Shown: positions 19,578-30,243 of the stretch, in pieces
Layout of the letters: every line of letters starts with the position of its first letter
Numbering within the stretch: position 1 is the stretch's first letter
Source of the DNA: Methylomonas sp. UP202
Lineage (GTDB): Bacteria; Pseudomonadota; Gammaproteobacteria; Methylococcales; Methylomonadaceae
Length of the DNA stretch: 64,000 nucleotides
Assembly (NCBI RefSeq): GCF_029910655.1
Contig: NZ_CP123897.1
Coordinates: 5,197,547-5,261,546, forward strand
Direction: 5' to 3'
Program-made: the position numbers and the translations under genes
The notes under the pieces: generated by a model
Seen by the model: the letters and a program-made list of their open reading frames with translations, nothing else
Told to the model about the DNA's origin: nothing
The model's database searches: none

Positions 19578-20561
19578 ATCGCGCTTGCGCCAGTAGTCCT
19601 TGGCAAGCTGTTCGGCCTCCGCTTGACTGCCAGCGCGGCCGAGCAGCTTTAGCGCCACTGCCGCGGTGCCGGTGATCGAGGCCACCGCGAATTCGTCGTC
19701 AATCTCGCCGCGCCAGACTCGGGCCAATAATTGCGGGTCCAGTTCTTCGGCTTTCATATGCCGACGCTCGAACAGTGCAGGCCAGACCTCGTCGCTCAGC
19801 TCGTCCCCATGCACGCTTTGCACCAAACATTCGACATCCGGGTTACGCTCGGTCTCGCCGCCTTCGCCTTTTAATACCGCCATGTGCGCTTGGTTTAACA
19901 ACAACGCCGCTTTTTGATGGACCTGGCGATAGCTCGGATGAAATATGCCCTGGATACTGTGACTGGCGTCGAACGGGTTCAGCAATCTGACCAAGGTATG
20001 CACCGGCGAGCGCAAGCCCATGACCGGCCGTAGATTGATCATGTCGAACAACTTGGGGCAGATGTGTTCCAACGACAAATAGCTGAAATTACCCCGTTGC
20101 AGTTGGTCGGCGGCCTTGGCTATCGACGCCGCCGGCGGTAAGCCCAACGCGTTCAAGACGTTTTCGGTATACAGCCGGCCCTGGGTGTGACCGCCGGCAC
20201 CGTGCATGAACACCTTGACGCCGTTATCGGCCAGCAGCAAGGTCGACAGCAAAAACCACGGTAAGTGTCGGCGCTTGCCGGCGTAGGACGACCAGTCCAG
20301 GTCCACCTGGATGCCATGATCGCAGTGAAAACTCTCCCTAGCGGCCGCGACGAAACCGGCCAGTTCCTCGCAGGTTTCTTCCTTGACCCGCATCAGCATC
20401 AAAAACGCGCCGAGCTGGATCGGCTCGACCTGACCGTCGGCCAGAATCATTTTCATCGCCCGATAGGCTTCGTCTTGGGTTAACGGCCGGGCGCCTTTCT
20501 TGCCCTTGCCGAGGATTTTGATGAATTCGGCGAACGGGTGTTCTTCGGTAGTCAGCGTCAT
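19560..20561 (-). CDS. YbiB/TrpD2-like glycosyltransferase-fold protein
   Basis: A 333-residue protein of the anthranilate-phosphoribosyltransferase fold, annotated in other proteobacteria as YbiB or 'glycosyl transferase family protein'. Hallmarks are the helical N-terminal domain with LTQDEAYRAMKMILADGQVEPIQLGAFLM and the HGAGGHTQGR loop in the position of the TrpD GTGG loop. E. coli YbiB binds nucleic acid and is LexA-controlled; a true transferase reaction is not established. ATG overlaps the cyoE stop (ATGA), so both are likely one transcript. Confidence 0.8.
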   Translation of the reverse strand: MTLTTEEHPFAEFIKILGKGKKGARPLTQDEAYRAMKMILADGQVEPIQLGAFLMLMRVKEETCEELAGFVAAARESFHCDHGIQVDLDWSSYAGKRRHLPWFLLSTLLLADNGVKVFMHGAGGHTQGRLYTENVLNALGLPPAASIAKAADQLQRGNFSYLSLEHICPKLFDMINLRPVMGLRSPVHTLVRLLNPFDASHSIQGIFHPSYRQVHQKAALLLNQAHMAVLKGEGGETERNPDVECLVQSVHGDELSDEVWPALFERRHMKAEELDPQLLARVWRGEIDDEFAVASITGTAAVALKLLGRAGSQAEAEQLAKDYWRKRDLARGL

Positions 20562-21445
20562 GACAGGGAAAGCGGGAAGTAGTGGTCGATTAACAACGCG
20601 GCGAAGATCAGCATCAAGTAAACGATCGAGTAACCGAAGGTGCGCATCGCGGTCTTATTGTCCTTCTTGCGCATCATCTGCACCGCGTAATACAAAAAGC
20701 CCAGGCCCAACAATACCGCCGACGCCAGGTAAATCAAGCCGGTCATGCCGGTCAGATAGGGCAGCAGCGTGGTGATCAGCAGCAATATCGTGTATAGCAA
20801 GATTTGCAGGCGGGTGAATTCGACGCCGTGGGTAACCGGCAGCATCGGAATGGAAACCTTGGCGTATTCTTCGCGCTTGGCGATCGCCAACGCCCAGAAG
20901 TGCGGCGGGGTCCAGACGAAAATAATCAAGAACAGCAACAGCGCGTGCGGATGTACGTTACCGGTCATCGCCGCCCAGCCCAACACCGGCGGAGCCGCGC
21001 CGGCCGCGCCGCCGATCACGATGTTCTGCGGCGTGGCTTTTTTCAGATAGATGGTATAAACAAAGGCATAACCGATTAAGGACAGAAACGTCAGGACCGC
21101 CGTCAATACGTTAACCAGTCCCGCCAACAAGCCCATCGCGAACAAACCGATCGCCGCCGCGAACAGCAGTACCTGACGGGAATTCAGCTCGCCGGTCGGC
21201 AGCGGCCGGTTGCGGGTACGGGCCATTTCGGCATCGGCCTCTTGGTCGATGAAGTGATTGATCGCCGCCGCCGACGAAGCCGCCAAGCCAATGCCAATCG
21301 TGGCATAAACGAACAAGGCCAGCGGCGGCATGCCGGGTACGGCCAGCAACATGCCGACGATCGCGGTAAACACGATCAATGCCACGACTCTGGGCTTGCA
21401 GAGTTCCAAATAGTTCTTCCAGGATAACGCGGGTTTGTCCGTCAT
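20558..21445 (-). CDS. cyoE: Protoheme IX farnesyltransferase (heme O synthase)
   Basis: UbiA-superfamily membrane prenyltransferase that attaches farnesyl to heme b for heme O/A-dependent terminal oxidases. The 295 residues have about nine membrane helices. The first Asp-rich motif is NHFIDQEADAEMARTRNRP and the second loop has YAKVSIPMLPV. I start at ATG 21445 (MTDKPALSW); a TTG ten codons earlier is less likely. No oxidase subunit genes lie beside it, so it is detached from the cyo/cta cluster. Confidence 0.93.
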   Translation of the reverse strand: MTDKPALSWKNYLELCKPRVVALIVFTAIVGMLLAVPGMPPLALFVYATIGIGLAASSAAAINHFIDQEADAEMARTRNRPLPTGELNSRQVLLFAAAIGLFAMGLLAGLVNVLTAVLTFLSLIGYAFVYTIYLKKATPQNIVIGGAAGAAPPVLGWAAMTGNVHPHALLLFLIIFVWTPPHFWALAIAKREEYAKVSIPMLPVTHGVEFTRLQILLYTILLLITTLLPYLTGMTGLIYLASAVLLGLGFLYYAVQMMRKKDNKTAMRTFGYSIVYLMLIFAALLIDHYFPLSLS

Positions 21446-21550
21446 TCGGCTGCGGATGGATTTCGGTTTCGGCAAACATATAGAATAACAGTGAACCTCT
21501 GATTATTAAAACAATCACAGGCGCTCACCATTCCAAGCAACGAGGGAACT

Positions 21551-22921
21551 ATGAAACACAGGCTCGCAGCGTTAGCGCTGCTTTGCCCTGCCATCCTGGC
21601 GAGGGCCGAGGACAGCAAGGTACACGAACACGTATTCGGCAATGGCTTGAAACTACTGGTAAAGGAAGACCACCGCTCGCCGGTGGTGGTTTCGCAGGTG
21701 TGGTACAAGGTCGGAGCCAGTTACGAACCCGGCGGCATTACCGGCATCTCGCACATGTTGGAACACATGATGTTCAAGGGTACCGAACAATATCCGGCCG
21801 GCGAATTCTCCCGAATAATCGCCGCCAACGGCGGCAGCGAGAACGCCTTCACCGGCCAGGATTACACGGCGTATTTTCAGACCTTGGAAAAATCCCGGCT
21901 GGAAATCAGTTTTAAGCTGGAAAGCGACCGGATGCGCAACCTGAATCTGAAAGCCGACGAGTTGAAAAAGGAATTGGAAGTCGTCACCGAAGAACGCCGG
22001 ATGCGCACCGACGACCAGCCGCGCGCCAAAGTCCACGAACAATTCATGGCGACCGCGTTTACCAACAGCCCCTACCAAAATCCGGTGATCGGTTGGCCGT
22101 CCGACATCGCCAATTACCAGATCGAAGACCTGCAAGCCTGGTATCAACAATGGTACGCGCCGAATAACGCCACTTTGGTGGTGGTCGGCGATGTCGACGC
22201 CAAGCAAGTCGAGCAACTGGCCGAACAATACTTCGCCCCGCTAAAACCCAGCACGATCAAGCCGGTCAAGCCGCAAGCCGAATCCGAACAGCGCGGCGTG
22301 CGCCGGATCACCGTCAAGGCGCCGGCCAAATTGCCTTACGTGATGCTGGGCTACAAAGTGCCGGTCTTGAACACCGCCAAACCCGAATGGGAAGCTTACG
22401 CGCTGGAAGTGCTGTCCGGCATCCTCGACGGCGGCGACAGCGCCCGCTTGCCGGCCCGTTTGATCAGGGGCAAGCAGGTCGCGGTATCGGCCGGAGCCGG
22501 TTACGACCTGACTTCGCGACTGTCCGATTTGTTTCTGTTGGAGGGCACGCCGGCCGAAGGCAAAACCGTATACGACTTGGAATACGCCCTGCTCGACGAG
22601 GTTTATCAACTGAAGAACGAGCTGATCGACAAAGAGGAATTACAACGCATCAAAGCTCAGGTACTGGCCAGTTCGGTCTACCAAAAAGACTCCAATTTTT
22701 ATCAAGCCATGCAACTCGGCACGCTGGAAACGGTTGGCATCGGCTGGCAAAAGTCCGACGACTACGTTGCCAAGGTCAATCAAGTCACCGCCGAACAGGT
22801 GCGCGAAGTCGCGCGTAAATATTTGATCGAAGACACCTTGACCGTCGCCTACCTCGATCCGCAGCCGATCACCGAATCGGCCAAACCGAAAAAACTGTCA
22901 GGAGTCCGTCATGCGTTTTAA
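21551..22921 (+). CDS. M16 zinc metalloprotease, catalytic subunit
   Basis: A 456-residue exported pitrilysin-family protease with a signal peptide (cleavage near LARAED). The inverted zinc motif HMLEH lies near residue 74, followed by the third ligand Glu in ELEVVTEERR. It should form a clamshell with the next gene product, like the mitochondrial processing peptidase or bacterial PqqL-like pairs, and degrade peptides in the periplasm. GAGGGA ribosome site. The stop overlaps the start of its partner by 11 nt. Confidence 0.92.
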   Translation: MKHRLAALALLCPAILARAEDSKVHEHVFGNGLKLLVKEDHRSPVVVSQVWYKVGASYEPGGITGISHMLEHMMFKGTEQYPAGEFSRIIAANGGSENAFTGQDYTAYFQTLEKSRLEISFKLESDRMRNLNLKADELKKELEVVTEERRMRTDDQPRAKVHEQFMATAFTNSPYQNPVIGWPSDIANYQIEDLQAWYQQWYAPNNATLVVVGDVDAKQVEQLAEQYFAPLKPSTIKPVKPQAESEQRGVRRITVKAPAKLPYVMLGYKVPVLNTAKPEWEAYALEVLSGILDGGDSARLPARLIRGKQVAVSAGAGYDLTSRLSDLFLLEGTPAEGKTVYDLEYALLDEVYQLKNELIDKEELQRIKAQVLASSVYQKDSNFYQAMQLGTLETVGIGWQKSDDYVAKVNQVTAEQVREVARKYLIEDTLTVAYLDPQPITESAKPKKLSGVRHAF

Positions 22922-24269
22922 TTTATTCGGTCTGATTCTGCTGCTGCTCAGCCAGTCGGCTTGGGCCGCCGCCAAAATCGAACATTGGCAAACCGCGCAA
23001 GGCAGCCGGGTTTACTTTGTACATACCGGCGGCCTGCCGATGGCCGACATTCGGGTGGTGTTCGACGCCGGCAGCGCCCGCGACGGCGCGCAATTCGGCA
23101 TCGCCTCCTTGACCTCGGCCTTGCTCGACAGCGGTGCGGCAAACTTGAGCGCGGACGACATCGCCCAGCGTTTCGAGTCGGTCGGCGCGCAGTACGGCGC
23201 CGGCGTCAGCGAAGACATGGCCTGGCTGTCGGTGCGCACCCTGACCGACCGAGCGTTATTCGACAAGGCGTTGGCGACTTTCGAAACCGTGCTCAGCCAA
23301 CCGGCGTTCAACGAAGCCGATTTTCAGCGCGAAAAAGCCCGCACCTTGGCCGGCCTGAAACATCGAGAGGAATCGCCCGGCGAAATTGCCGGCATCGCGT
23401 TCAACAAAGCGGTTTTTGGCGACCACCCCTACGCGCATCCGGAAGCTGGTTTGATCGAAACGGTCGCGCCGTTGACCGCTGCCGATTTGAAAGCCTTTTA
23501 CCAGCGCTATTATGTGGCCTCTAACGCAATGGTCGTTATCGTTGGCGACTTGAGCCGGCAACAAGCCGAGCAAGCCGCCGACCAATTGTTGACCAAGCTG
23601 ACACAGGGCGAAAAACCGGCCGAAATTCCGCCGGTAACCATGCCCAGCCAGACCAGCGAACAACACATCGAATTTCCGTCGACCCAAACCCACGTGTTGG
23701 TCGGCCTGCCAGGTACTTATCGCAAAGACCCGGATTACTTCGCGCTTTACGTTGGTAATCACATCCTGGGCGGCGGCAGCATGGTGTCGCGTTTGTTCGA
23801 AGAAGTCCGGGAAAAACGCGGCCTGGCCTACGGCGCCTACAGCGTGTTCGCGCCAATGTATCGGCAGGGACCGTTCATGATGAGTTTGCAAACCCGCAAC
23901 GATCAGACCGGGCAGGCCTTGCAGGTGCTGCGGCAAACCTTCGCCGAGTTTTTGGCGAAAGGCCCTAGCGATGCCGAACTGACCGCCGCCAAGCAGAACA
24001 TTACCGGCGGCTTCGCGCTACGCCTGGATACCAACGCCAAGCTCAGCGACTACGTGGCGATGATAGGCTTTTACCAACAACCCTTGGATTATCTGGACAC
24101 CTTCCAGAGTAAGGTCGAAGCGGTAAGCGTCGAGCAGATCAAGGATGCCTTCGCGCGCCGGGTGAAACCGGAGTTGCTGCAAACCGTTACGGTCGGCGGC
24201 GCGGCCGCCAAACCCACACCCGCGAAGCAAGCCAAAGCAACCGAGGCCGAGGCCGAGGCCGGCGAATAA
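22911..24269 (+). CDS. M16 family protein, non-catalytic partner
   Basis: A 452-residue exported M16 protein with a signal peptide (AWAAAK). The position of HxxEH is occupied by SLTSALLDSG, so the zinc site is lost, but the C-terminal RGLAYGAYSVF segment, which holds the substrate-binding Arg/Tyr pair of M16 enzymes, is intact. This is the usual division of labour in heterodimeric M16 proteases. The C-terminus is a short Ala/Glu/Thr-rich tail (TEAEAEAGE). It overlaps the catalytic gene by 11 nt. Confidence 0.9.
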   Translation: MRFNLFGLILLLLSQSAWAAAKIEHWQTAQGSRVYFVHTGGLPMADIRVVFDAGSARDGAQFGIASLTSALLDSGAANLSADDIAQRFESVGAQYGAGVSEDMAWLSVRTLTDRALFDKALATFETVLSQPAFNEADFQREKARTLAGLKHREESPGEIAGIAFNKAVFGDHPYAHPEAGLIETVAPLTAADLKAFYQRYYVASNAMVVIVGDLSRQQAEQAADQLLTKLTQGEKPAEIPPVTMPSQTSEQHIEFPSTQTHVLVGLPGTYRKDPDYFALYVGNHILGGGSMVSRLFEEVREKRGLAYGAYSVFAPMYRQGPFMMSLQTRNDQTGQALQVLRQTFAEFLAKGPSDAELTAAKQNITGGFALRLDTNAKLSDYVAMIGFYQQPLDYLDTFQSKVEAVSVEQIKDAFARRVKPELLQTVTVGGAAAKPTPAKQAKATEAEAEAGE

Positions 24270-24271
24270 GC

Positions 24272-24823
24272 ATGGCGAACCGGATACGCATCATCGGCGG
24301 CCAGTGGCGCGGCCGGCAAATCCTGTTCGAGGACGCGCCGGGCTTGCGGCCGACGCCGTCCCGGATTCGGGAAACCTTGTTCAATTGGTTGCAGCTTGAT
24401 GTCGCCGGCAGCCGCTGCCTGGATTTGTATGCCGGTAGCGGCGCGCTGGGTTTCGAAGCGGCCTCGCGAGGCGCCAAGGAAGTCTGGCAAGTGGAAAACC
24501 ATCCGAACGCCTGCCGCTGGATCAGAGACAACGCCGGCAAGCTCGCGACCAGCTCGATCAACTTGGTCGAGCGGGACGTGTCGACCTTTTTGCAAGGCCC
24601 CGCGCGGGCCTTCGATCTGGCGTTTCTCGATCCGCCATTCGGCCGTGACTTGGCCGGCCCAACTTGCGAGTTGCTGGAAACCGCCGGCTGGTTGAGCGTT
24701 TATGCAAAAATCTACGTCGAAACAGAAAGCAATCGACCGCTGCCGGTCTGGCCGGACGGTTGGCGGTTATTGAAGGCCAAGACGGCCGGCGAAGTCGCCT
24801 ACAGCCTGTTGCAACGCTGCTAA
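24272..24823 (+). CDS. rsmD: 16S rRNA (guanine-966 N2)-methyltransferase
   Basis: A 183-residue SAM-dependent methyltransferase acting on the 30S subunit. Motif I is DLYAGSGALGFEAASRG and the catalytic N-methylase motif IV is LDPPFG. The N-terminal RIIGGQWRGR and PTPSRIRETLFNWL are typical of RsmD. It starts 2 nt after the M16 gene stop and is followed by coaD, the usual rsmD-coaD pairing. Confidence 0.96.
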   Translation: MANRIRIIGGQWRGRQILFEDAPGLRPTPSRIRETLFNWLQLDVAGSRCLDLYAGSGALGFEAASRGAKEVWQVENHPNACRWIRDNAGKLATSSINLVERDVSTFLQGPARAFDLAFLDPPFGRDLAGPTCELLETAGWLSVYAKIYVETESNRPLPVWPDGWRLLKAKTAGEVAYSLLQRC

Positions 24824-25614
<791 letters not shown>

Positions 25615-25678
25615 TTTCGGCCGACTCGACGTCCGCTCGCGACCACTAAGTGGACGATGCGACGTCGATACCCGCCGA

Positions 25679-25954
25679 ATGTTAGGATTATCGAAACATG
25701 TGATTCGCACCGCCGAGCCTAAGCCGATCGCCAGCCGGTTGCACGACTATCTGGAAATCGCCTGTCTTTACGGCTACCGGGTGAAGTTGACACTGAAAGA
25801 CGGTCGAGTAGTGGAAGGCAAGGCGGTCGATACCGTCACAATCGCCGACAAGCGCGAGGTTTTATTGTTGGACACCGACGGCATGGAAGCCTTGACTTTG
25901 GCGAAGCTGGAAATGCCGACACCGGGTGCGACGTTTACCGACCAAGCGTTTTAG
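25679..25954 (+). CDS. Rof (YaeO)-like putative Rho-binding antiterminator
   Basis: A 91-residue small protein with the Sm-like layout of Rof, which binds Rho and blocks termination. Visible matches are PIASRLHDYLEIACLYGYRVKLTLKDGR (start at residue ~16, middle of the N-terminal half), then V(E)GKAVDT and a terminal LTLAKLEMP in the place of LRLDKI. The acidic pair of E. coli Rof (CDDYD) is reduced to RLHDYL. Upstream 64 nt are non-coding. This is family resemblance only; an unrelated small beta-barrel is possible. Confidence 0.55.
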   Translation: MLGLSKHVIRTAEPKPIASRLHDYLEIACLYGYRVKLTLKDGRVVEGKAVDTVTIADKREVLLLDTDGMEALTLAKLEMPTPGATFTDQAF

Positions 25955-26102
25955 AATAACTTAATTGGCGGCCTGAGCCGCGGCCCTCGGTGTGTCTGTA
26001 AACGCCAAGGGAAAAATCTATACGATCTTAATCTTGAACGATTGCGCGGCTTAGCGTGGCGCCGGGGCGGCGCGATTACCCCGCCCCAGCGATACCGACC
26101 AT

Positions 26103-27422
26103 TTAACGCCCGATCGCGTAATAGCCCAAACCGAACTGTTTGACCAACCGGGGTTCGTACATATTCCGGCCGTCGAAGATCACTTTGTCCTTCAATTGCT
26201 TGCTCAGATCGTCGAAATCCGGGCTGCGGAATTGTTTCCACTCGGTAACGATGATCAGCGCATCGGCGTCGTTTAAGGTATCGGTCTGTTTAGGACAATA
26301 AACCAGTCCTGCTTTGTCGCCGTAGATACGGTGGGCTTCTTCCATCGCTTCCGGGTCGTAAGCTCGTACCGTGGCGCCGGCGGAGATCAACGCCTCCAGC
26401 AGGACCCGGCTGGGCGCTTCGCGCATGTCGTCGGTGTTGGGCTTGAAGGCCAGGCCCCACAACGCGAAGGTTTTGCCCTTGACGCCGTCGGGATAGTGCG
26501 CGGAGATTTTTTCGAACAAGCGGTGCTTTTGCCGGTCGTTGACATTTTCGACGGCGCTCAACAATTCGGCATGATAGCCGTAGTCGCGAGCGGTGCGTTC
26601 CAGCGCCTTGACGTCTTTGGGAAAGCAAGAGCCGCCGTAGCCGCAGCCGGGATAAATGAAGCTGTAACCGATCCGGCTGTCCGAGCCGATCCCGTGACGA
26701 ACGTGCTCGATGTCGGCGCCCAGACGCTCGGCCAGGTTGGCTAGTTCGTTCATGAAACTGATTTTGGTGGCCAGCATCGCATTGGCTGCGTATTTGGTCA
26801 GTTCGGCGGAGCGAATGTCCATATTGATGACCCGCTCGCGGCTACGGTTGAACGGCGCGTACAAGGCTTTCAGCAACTCGGCGGTGCGCGGATTGTCGGT
26901 GCCGATGATGATGCGGTCCGGCTTCATGAAGTCATCCAGCGCCGAACCCTCTTTCAGGAATTCCGGATTGGATACCACGTCGAACTCCAAGGCTTCGCCG
27001 CGTTGCGCCAGGACATCGACCACCACTTGCTTGACCTTGTCTGCGGTACCGACCGGCACCGTGGACTTATCGACCACGATTTTGTAATCGGTCATGTGCT
27101 CGGCAACGCTTTTGGCCACCGCCAACACGTATTTCAAGTCGGCGGAGCCGTCTTCGTCCGGCGGCGTGCCGACCGCGATGAATTGAAATAAACCGAAATC
27201 CACGGCTTCCTTGACGTCGGTGGTGAAGCTCAAGCGGCCGGCAGCCATGTTGTCCTTAACCATTTCTTCCAGACCCGGCTCGTAAATCGGGATAATGCCT
27301 TGTTTCAAACGTTCGATTTTGCTGGCATCGACATCCATGCACATCACTTGGTTACCGACCTCGGCCAAGCAAGCACCCGTTACCAAACCTACATAACCGC
27401 TGCCAAACACTGTAATTTTCAT
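26103..27422 (-). CDS. ugd: UDP-glucose 6-dehydrogenase
   Basis: NAD-dependent four-electron oxidation of UDP-glucose to UDP-glucuronate, a precursor for capsule, exopolysaccharide or lipid A modification. The 439 residues show the N-terminal [11 protein letters not shown]ossmann loop, Lys210 in [11 protein letters not shown] and the nucleophile Cys266 in [12 protein letters not shown]. No polysaccharide cluster adjoins it. The dehydrogenase gene at 27439 is 16 nt upstream on the same strand. Confidence 0.96.
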   Translation of the reverse strand: MKITVFGSGYVGLVTGACLAEVGNQVMCMDVDASKIERLKQGIIPIYEPGLEEMVKDNMAAGRLSFTTDVKEAVDFGLFQFIAVGTPPDEDGSADLKYVLAVAKSVAEHMTDYKIVVDKSTVPVGTADKVKQVVVDVLAQRGEALEFDVVSNPEFLKEGSALDDFMKPDRIIIGTDNPRTAELLKALYAPFNRSRERVINMDIRSAELTKYAANAMLATKISFMNELANLAERLGADIEHVRHGIGSDSRIGYSFIYPGCGYGGSCFPKDVKALERTARDYGYHAELLSAVENVNDRQKHRLFEKISAHYPDGVKGKTFALWGLAFKPNTDDMREAPSRVLLEALISAGATVRAYDPEAMEEAHRIYGDKAGLVYCPKQTDTLNDADALIIVTEWKQFRSPDFDDLSKQLKDKVIFDGRNMYEPRLVKQFGLGYYAIGR

Positions 27423-27438
27423 TGTTACACCTTGTAAA

Positions 27439-28305
27439 CTAATTGGAATTTCGCTGTTGTTTCAATCGGTACAGCGCCGAAATATCTTCGTCGCCATAAC
27501 CCTTAGCCATTAACTTGGCGTAGTCCGCCAAGGTCATTACCGTCAACGGACTGGCCATGCCGGCATGCTGCGCCATCTGCTGGGCGATCTTCAAATCCTT
27601 GTGATGCAGGGCGAGTTTGAAGCCCGGCGGGAACAAGCCTTGCGTCATCGTTTTGCCCCGGTGATCCAAAAACCAGTTGCCGGCGGCGCCGCCGGCGATG
27701 ACGTCGATCACTTTATCCATCGGCAAATCCTGAGCGTCGGCAAACGCCAGCGCTTCGGTCACGGCCTGATTGATGCCCGCCACCATGATTTGATTGACCG
27801 CCTTACAGGCTTGGCCGGCACCGACTCCGCCTAGGTGTTCGATGCGCTTGGTCATGGCCGCCAATAGCGGGCGAACCTGCTCCAGCACCTGGGCATCGCC
27901 TCCCACCATCATCGCCAAGCTGGCGTTACGGGCGCCTTCGACGCCGCCGGACACCGGGGCGTCGAGGAAGTCTGCGTGCCGGGCCGCTAGCCTTTGCGCG
28001 GCCTGACGCGCGGTATCACCGGACACCGTGGACATGTCGACCACCACACTCCCGGCCCGCACGGTTTTACAAATCGCGTCGACCACCGCCAATACATCTT
28101 TGTCGGCCGATACGCAGACAAACAGCACTTCGACCCGCGCCGCCATTTGCTCGATGCTCTCGCAGGCTTCGATGCCGAGTTCGGCGGCCAGCGCCGAGGC
28201 TTTGTCGCCGCTACGATTATAAACCGCCGCCAAGTGGCCGGCCCTGGCGAGGTTAATCGCCATGCCCCGCCCCATGGCGCCCAAACCGATAAAACCCGCT
28301 TTCAT
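27439..28305 (-). CDS. NAD(P)-dependent beta-hydroxyacid dehydrogenase (GarR-like)
   Basis: A 288-residue member of the 3-hydroxyisobutyrate / tartronate semialdehyde reductase family. The N-terminal [15 protein letters not shown]ossmann motif, the substrate loop [11 protein letters not shown] and the catalytic Lys in [13 protein letters not shown] are intact. Tartronate semialdehyde reductase or glyoxylate/succinic semialdehyde reductase activity is likely; the exact substrate cannot be read. It lies between speA and ugd on the same strand. Confidence 0.88.
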   Translation of the reverse strand: MKAGFIGLGAMGRGMAINLARAGHLAAVYNRSGDKASALAAELGIEACESIEQMAARVEVLFVCVSADKDVLAVVDAICKTVRAGSVVVDMSTVSGDTARQAAQRLAARHADFLDAPVSGGVEGARNASLAMMVGGDAQVLEQVRPLLAAMTKRIEHLGGVGAGQACKAVNQIMVAGINQAVTEALAFADAQDLPMDKVIDVIAGGAAGNWFLDHRGKTMTQGLFPPGFKLALHHKDLKIAQQMAQHAGMASPLTVMTLADYAKLMAKGYGDEDISALYRLKQQRNSN

Positions 28306-28338
28306 TCGTACTCCGTTGGCTTGCGTCGGCTAACGCCG

Positions 28339-30162
28339 TTATTTATCCAGATAAGTATAGGCGTTTAGTCCGACCAGCAATTCTTGCTCGAAAGCGTGCT
28401 TTTGCTCGGCGCTTAACGGGGCCTGGTCCAGTTTGCGCCGGTAGGCCGCTTTCAATGCGGTGGTATCGATATGCACGTAATCGAGCAATTCGCTGACATC
28501 CTCGCCTTCCATGAATTCGCCGAAGCGGTAACCGTCGCCGTCCAGTTCGACGTTAATCGAATGGGTGTCGCCAAACAGATTATGCATGTCGCCCAGAATT
28601 TCCTGGTAGGCGCCAACCATGAAAAAGCCGATCAAATAATCGTCGCCGGCGGCGATGGCATGCAGCGGCAGCGTGTTAGCGATGTTTTGGCAATCGACGT
28701 ATTGATCGATACGGCCGTCCGAGTCGCAGGTCAAATCCTGCAACACCGCGCGCCGGGAAGGCGGCTCGCTCAAACGATGAATCGGCATGATAGGGAAAAT
28801 CTGGTCGATACCCCATATGTCCGGCATCGATTGAAACAGTGAGAAATTGCAAAACACCTTGTCGGCCAGCTTCTCGTCGAGTTCCTGCAAAATTTCGCGG
28901 TGATGGTGGTTATCCAAATTCAACTGCGCCTGGATTTGTTGGCACAAACCAACATAGCGCTTTTCGGCGTCGGCCAGTTCGGCCAGACCGATGTCGCCCT
29001 GCACGAAACGGGCGCGGGCTTCGGCCATGTCGAACTGAGCGTTGTGGTAAGCCTCGCTGACGTTGCCGAAGCGCCCGACCGCGGGCGCCGCGCCGTGCAA
29101 GGTTTCGACCTCGGTGACGTTGGTAATCAGCACCGCATGGTGAGCGGTGATGGCGCGGCCGGACTCGGTAATAATGTCGGGTTGCGGTAGACCGTAGGAG
29201 CGGCTGGTTTCGGCAAAGGCGCGGACGATATTATCCGCGTATTCGCGCATGCTGTAATTGATCGAACATTCCCTACGCGAGCCGCTGCCGTCGTAATCGA
29301 CGCCCAAACCGCCGCCGGCATCGACGGTGGTGATGTTGGCGCCCAAGTCGCGCAATTGTCGGTAAAACTGGCCGGCTTCCTTCAATGCCAGTTTGATGTC
29401 GTGGATGTTGGCGATTTGCGAACCCATGTGAAAATGCATCAAACGCAGGCAATCGAGCATGCCGACCTGCTCCAGACGGGCCACCAATTGCAGGACCTCG
29501 TTGGCGTGCAAACCGAATTTGGATTTTTCGCCGCCGCTGTTCTGCCATTTGCCGGCGCTGATCGTGGATAGCCGCACCCGCAGGCCGATCAGGGGCTGAA
29601 CTTGCAACTTGGCGGCTTCTTCCAGAATCAGTTCCAGTTCGGACGGTTTTTCGATGACGATGAACACCGCCAAGCCCATCAATTGGCCCATTAGCGCCAT
29701 CCGGATATAAAACCGATCCTTGTAGCCGTTGCAGACGATGGTGCCGTTGGGCTTGGCCAAACCCAAAATCGCCAACAACTCCGGCTTGCTGCCGGCTTCC
29801 AGGCCGATATGCTCGGCCGACACGATGCTTTCGACGACATTGCCCTGTTGATTGACCTTGATCGGATACACCGGCGTATAGCGGCCGGCATAGTCGTGAT
29901 GGGCACGGGCCTGATCGAAAGCTTGTTGCAGCCGGCGGATGCGGTCCGGCAGAATATCGGTGAATCTGATCAGCACCGGTAGACTCAAGCCTTTATCCAG
30001 CAAGGCTCCGGCTACCTCGAACAAGTCGATTTCCACCTGACTAGCGCCGCTCGGTTTGACGCTGACATGCCCCCGGTCGTTAATCGAAAAATAGCCGTCG
30101 CCCCATTGTTGGATCGCGTATAGCTGTTTGGCCTGTTCAATCGACCATGCGGATGTCGGCAC
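28339..30162 (-). CDS. speA: Biosynthetic arginine decarboxylase
   Basis: PLP enzyme of the alanine-racemase-fold decarboxylases: arginine to agmatine, first step of the agmatine route to putrescine. The 607 residues are slightly shorter than E. coli SpeA (about 658). The PLP Lys is at 102 (PVYPIKVNQQ); MHFHMGSQI and VDAGGGLGVDYDGS are typical. GTG start chosen because GGGGAG lies about 8 nt upstream and the next in-frame starts are far inside. It is divergent from speE, which fits shared polyamine control. Confidence 0.95.
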   Translation of the reverse strand: MPTSAWSIEQAKQLYAIQQWGDGYFSINDRGHVSVKPSGASQVEIDLFEVAGALLDKGLSLPVLIRFTDILPDRIRRLQQAFDQARAHHDYAGRYTPVYPIKVNQQGNVVESIVSAEHIGLEAGSKPELLAILGLAKPNGTIVCNGYKDRFYIRMALMGQLMGLAVFIVIEKPSELELILEEAAKLQVQPLIGLRVRLSTISAGKWQNSGGEKSKFGLHANEVLQLVARLEQVGMLDCLRLMHFHMGSQIANIHDIKLALKEAGQFYRQLRDLGANITTVDAGGGLGVDYDGSGSRRECSINYSMREYADNIVRAFAETSRSYGLPQPDIITESGRAITAHHAVLITNVTEVETLHGAAPAVGRFGNVSEAYHNAQFDMAEARARFVQGDIGLAELADAEKRYVGLCQQIQAQLNLDNHHHREILQELDEKLADKVFCNFSLFQSMPDIWGIDQIFPIMPIHRLSEPPSRRAVLQDLTCDSDGRIDQYVDCQNIANTLPLHAIAAGDDYLIGFFMVGAYQEILGDMHNLFGDTHSINVELDGDGYRFGEFMEGEDVSELLDYVHIDTTALKAAYRRKLDQAPLSAEQKHAFEQELLVGLNAYTYLDK

Positions 30163-30204
30163 CTAAGCTCCCCGTGCTGTCATAAAGTGGTGGCAATTCT
30201 AAAG

Positions 30205-30210
30205 TATAAT
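30205..30210 (+). promoter_or_regulatory. Candidate -10 element of speE
   Basis: A perfect TATAAT lies 34 nt before the speE ATG in the 81-nt gap between divergent speA and speE. I see no clear -35 hexamer at 16-18 nt spacing. Confidence 0.45.
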
Positions 30211-30243
30211 GCCGCGAATTTTATGACTTTTTGAGGACAACAC

